The position numbers and the translations under genes are program-made. Of a stretch of 19,681 nt of DNA, positions 19,087 through 19,681 are shown one piece after another. The notes beneath the pieces were generated by a model. That model was not told the origin of the DNA. It ran no database searches and worked only from the letters and a program-made list of their open reading frames with translations. The number at the start of each line of letters is the position of its first letter. Within the stretch, counting starts at the first letter, position 1. The stretch is from Podochytrium sp. JEL0797 (taxonomy: Eukaryota > Chytridiomycota > Chytridiomycetes > Chytridiales > Chytriomycetaceae), in NCBI GenBank assembly GCA_027596195.1, contig JADGJG010000445.1:1-19681 (forward strand), in the 5' to 3' direction.

Positions 19087-19586
19087 TGTTGGAAGTGTTG
19101 GTTGGTTGTGGAAGAGGGAGGTGAAGCGAGAAAGATGCTTCTCTTATGCCATTTTGAAGGGGGTGGGAAATGGGGACGGAAAGGGTTCAAGCGACGCGTT
19201 CTGTGCGAAGCCATGTGTCGCGAAATGAATCTATTTCGTTGCGCTTGGGGCTCAGTCCCATACTTATTATTGAAATACTCAGATTCATCATAACTTTTCA
19301 TTTCCGATTCAAGGTTCTCACGTCTTTACAACCTCTGGAGAGGATCCCTTCGAGATTGATATTTGAACCATTTTTGCAGAGGGAAAAACAGAAACATGTG
19401 GGTCAGGGATGGACGGGTGTGTGGTGTTTGAGTGGAAAAAGATTATCCTTCCAAGCTTCACCCCAAATCTGTTGGTGAATAAGAAACGCGCGTTGGGAAA
19501 TCAGCAAGCGGGGGTTTTCCGCGTCGGATTTGTCGAGTGGCGCCTTTACAACCAGTCGTCAGCAGCAGCACCTTTCTTGTACCCCT
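19087..19586. other. Upstream flank of the secreted-protein gene, no clear gene
   Basis: About 500 bp that must include the promoter of the leftward secreted-protein gene. I recognise no protein motif. The listed open frame at 19170-19478 has no family resemblance. The rightmost 180 bp contain a different frame that stays open to the edge (see next entry). Confidence 0.4.

Positions 19587-19681
<95 letters not shown>
19409..19681 (+). CDS. Possible partial gene running off the right edge
   Basis: From an ATG at 19409 the frame is open through 59 codons and then through the poly-G run, so it has no stop in the window. It begins MDGCVVFEWKKIILPSF and includes GVFRVGFVEWRLYNQSS. The same frame is open upstream to a TTTTTGCAG (ends 19379) that could be a 3' splice site, so this may be an internal exon. 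I do not recognise the family. The last codons are in or next to a suspect homopolymer, so only about 59 residues can be trusted. Confidence 0.3.
19587..19681. repeat. Poly-G run of 95 nt at the window end
   Basis: The final 95 bases are all G, directly following TACCCCT. No fungal telomere repeat has this form. A pure homopolymer of this length at a sequence end is most simply a sequencing or assembly artefact, for example two-colour-chemistry poly-G read tails. Confidence 0.95.

Noticed and set aside
19587..19681. Telomere
   Set aside because: There is no TTAGGG-like periodicity, only pure G.
1..19681. tRNA, rRNA, CRISPR array, transposon or intron-encoded C/D snoRNA
   Set aside because: By eye I found no cloverleaf with A and B boxes, no spaced identical repeats, no transposase or reverse transcriptase motifs, no terminal inverted repeats, and no convincing C/D box pair in the longer introns.

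Overview
The window reads as intron-dense nuclear DNA of a fungus, most likely a chytrid. It carries fungal-type housekeeping genes with 48 inferred small introns (45-141 nt) and a Spo73/Mug65-like dysferlin-domain gene. It also has two families that suggest a flagellated early-diverging fungus: a CNBD2-like tandem cyclic-nucleotide-binding protein and a YEATS2-type protein. The lineage is inferred from gene content, not from a marker gene. All gene models below were spliced by hand, requiring GT-AG borders, matching phases at every junction, and restoration of known family motifs.

Layout, left to right. POP1 (RNase P/MRP subunit; minus strand, 9 exons, 265-3205) diverges from a glycerol-3-phosphate acyltransferase of the Sct1/Gpt2 type (plus, 7 exons, 3557-5894). 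The acyltransferase converges on a class I histone deacetylase of the Rpd3 type (minus, 16 exons, 6114-8584). Divergent from the deacetylase is a broken ubiquitin-RING gene (plus, 8745-9623). It has three frameshifts, one in-frame stop and no visible start. Then come an intronless U-box protein (9746-10453), the tandem CNBD protein (10614-13628), and a C2H2-plus-YEATS protein resembling YEATS2 of the ATAC complex (13783-17452). Only 26 bp later a dysferlin-domain protein of the Spo73/Mug65 type begins (17479-18462). It converges on a small secreted protein with two six-cysteine modules and a Thr/Ser linker (18571-19086, minus). The right end holds about 500 bp without a clear gene, then a run of 95 G that is probably an assembly or sequencing artefact.

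The genes form no single pathway. Themes are RNA processing (POP1), chromatin acylation (the deacetylase eraser and the YEATS reader), ubiquitin ligation (ubiquitin-RING relic next to the U-box gene), lipid synthesis and cell-surface or secreted functions.

Two observations stand out. First, long exons of nearly all genes start C-rich and end G-rich on the coding strand, and synonymous codon choice switches in step (Val GTC to GTG, Leu CTC to TTG). Second, the ubiquitin-RING gene is dead while its neighbours are intact. I found no mobile element, CRISPR array or new multi-gene defence-type system.
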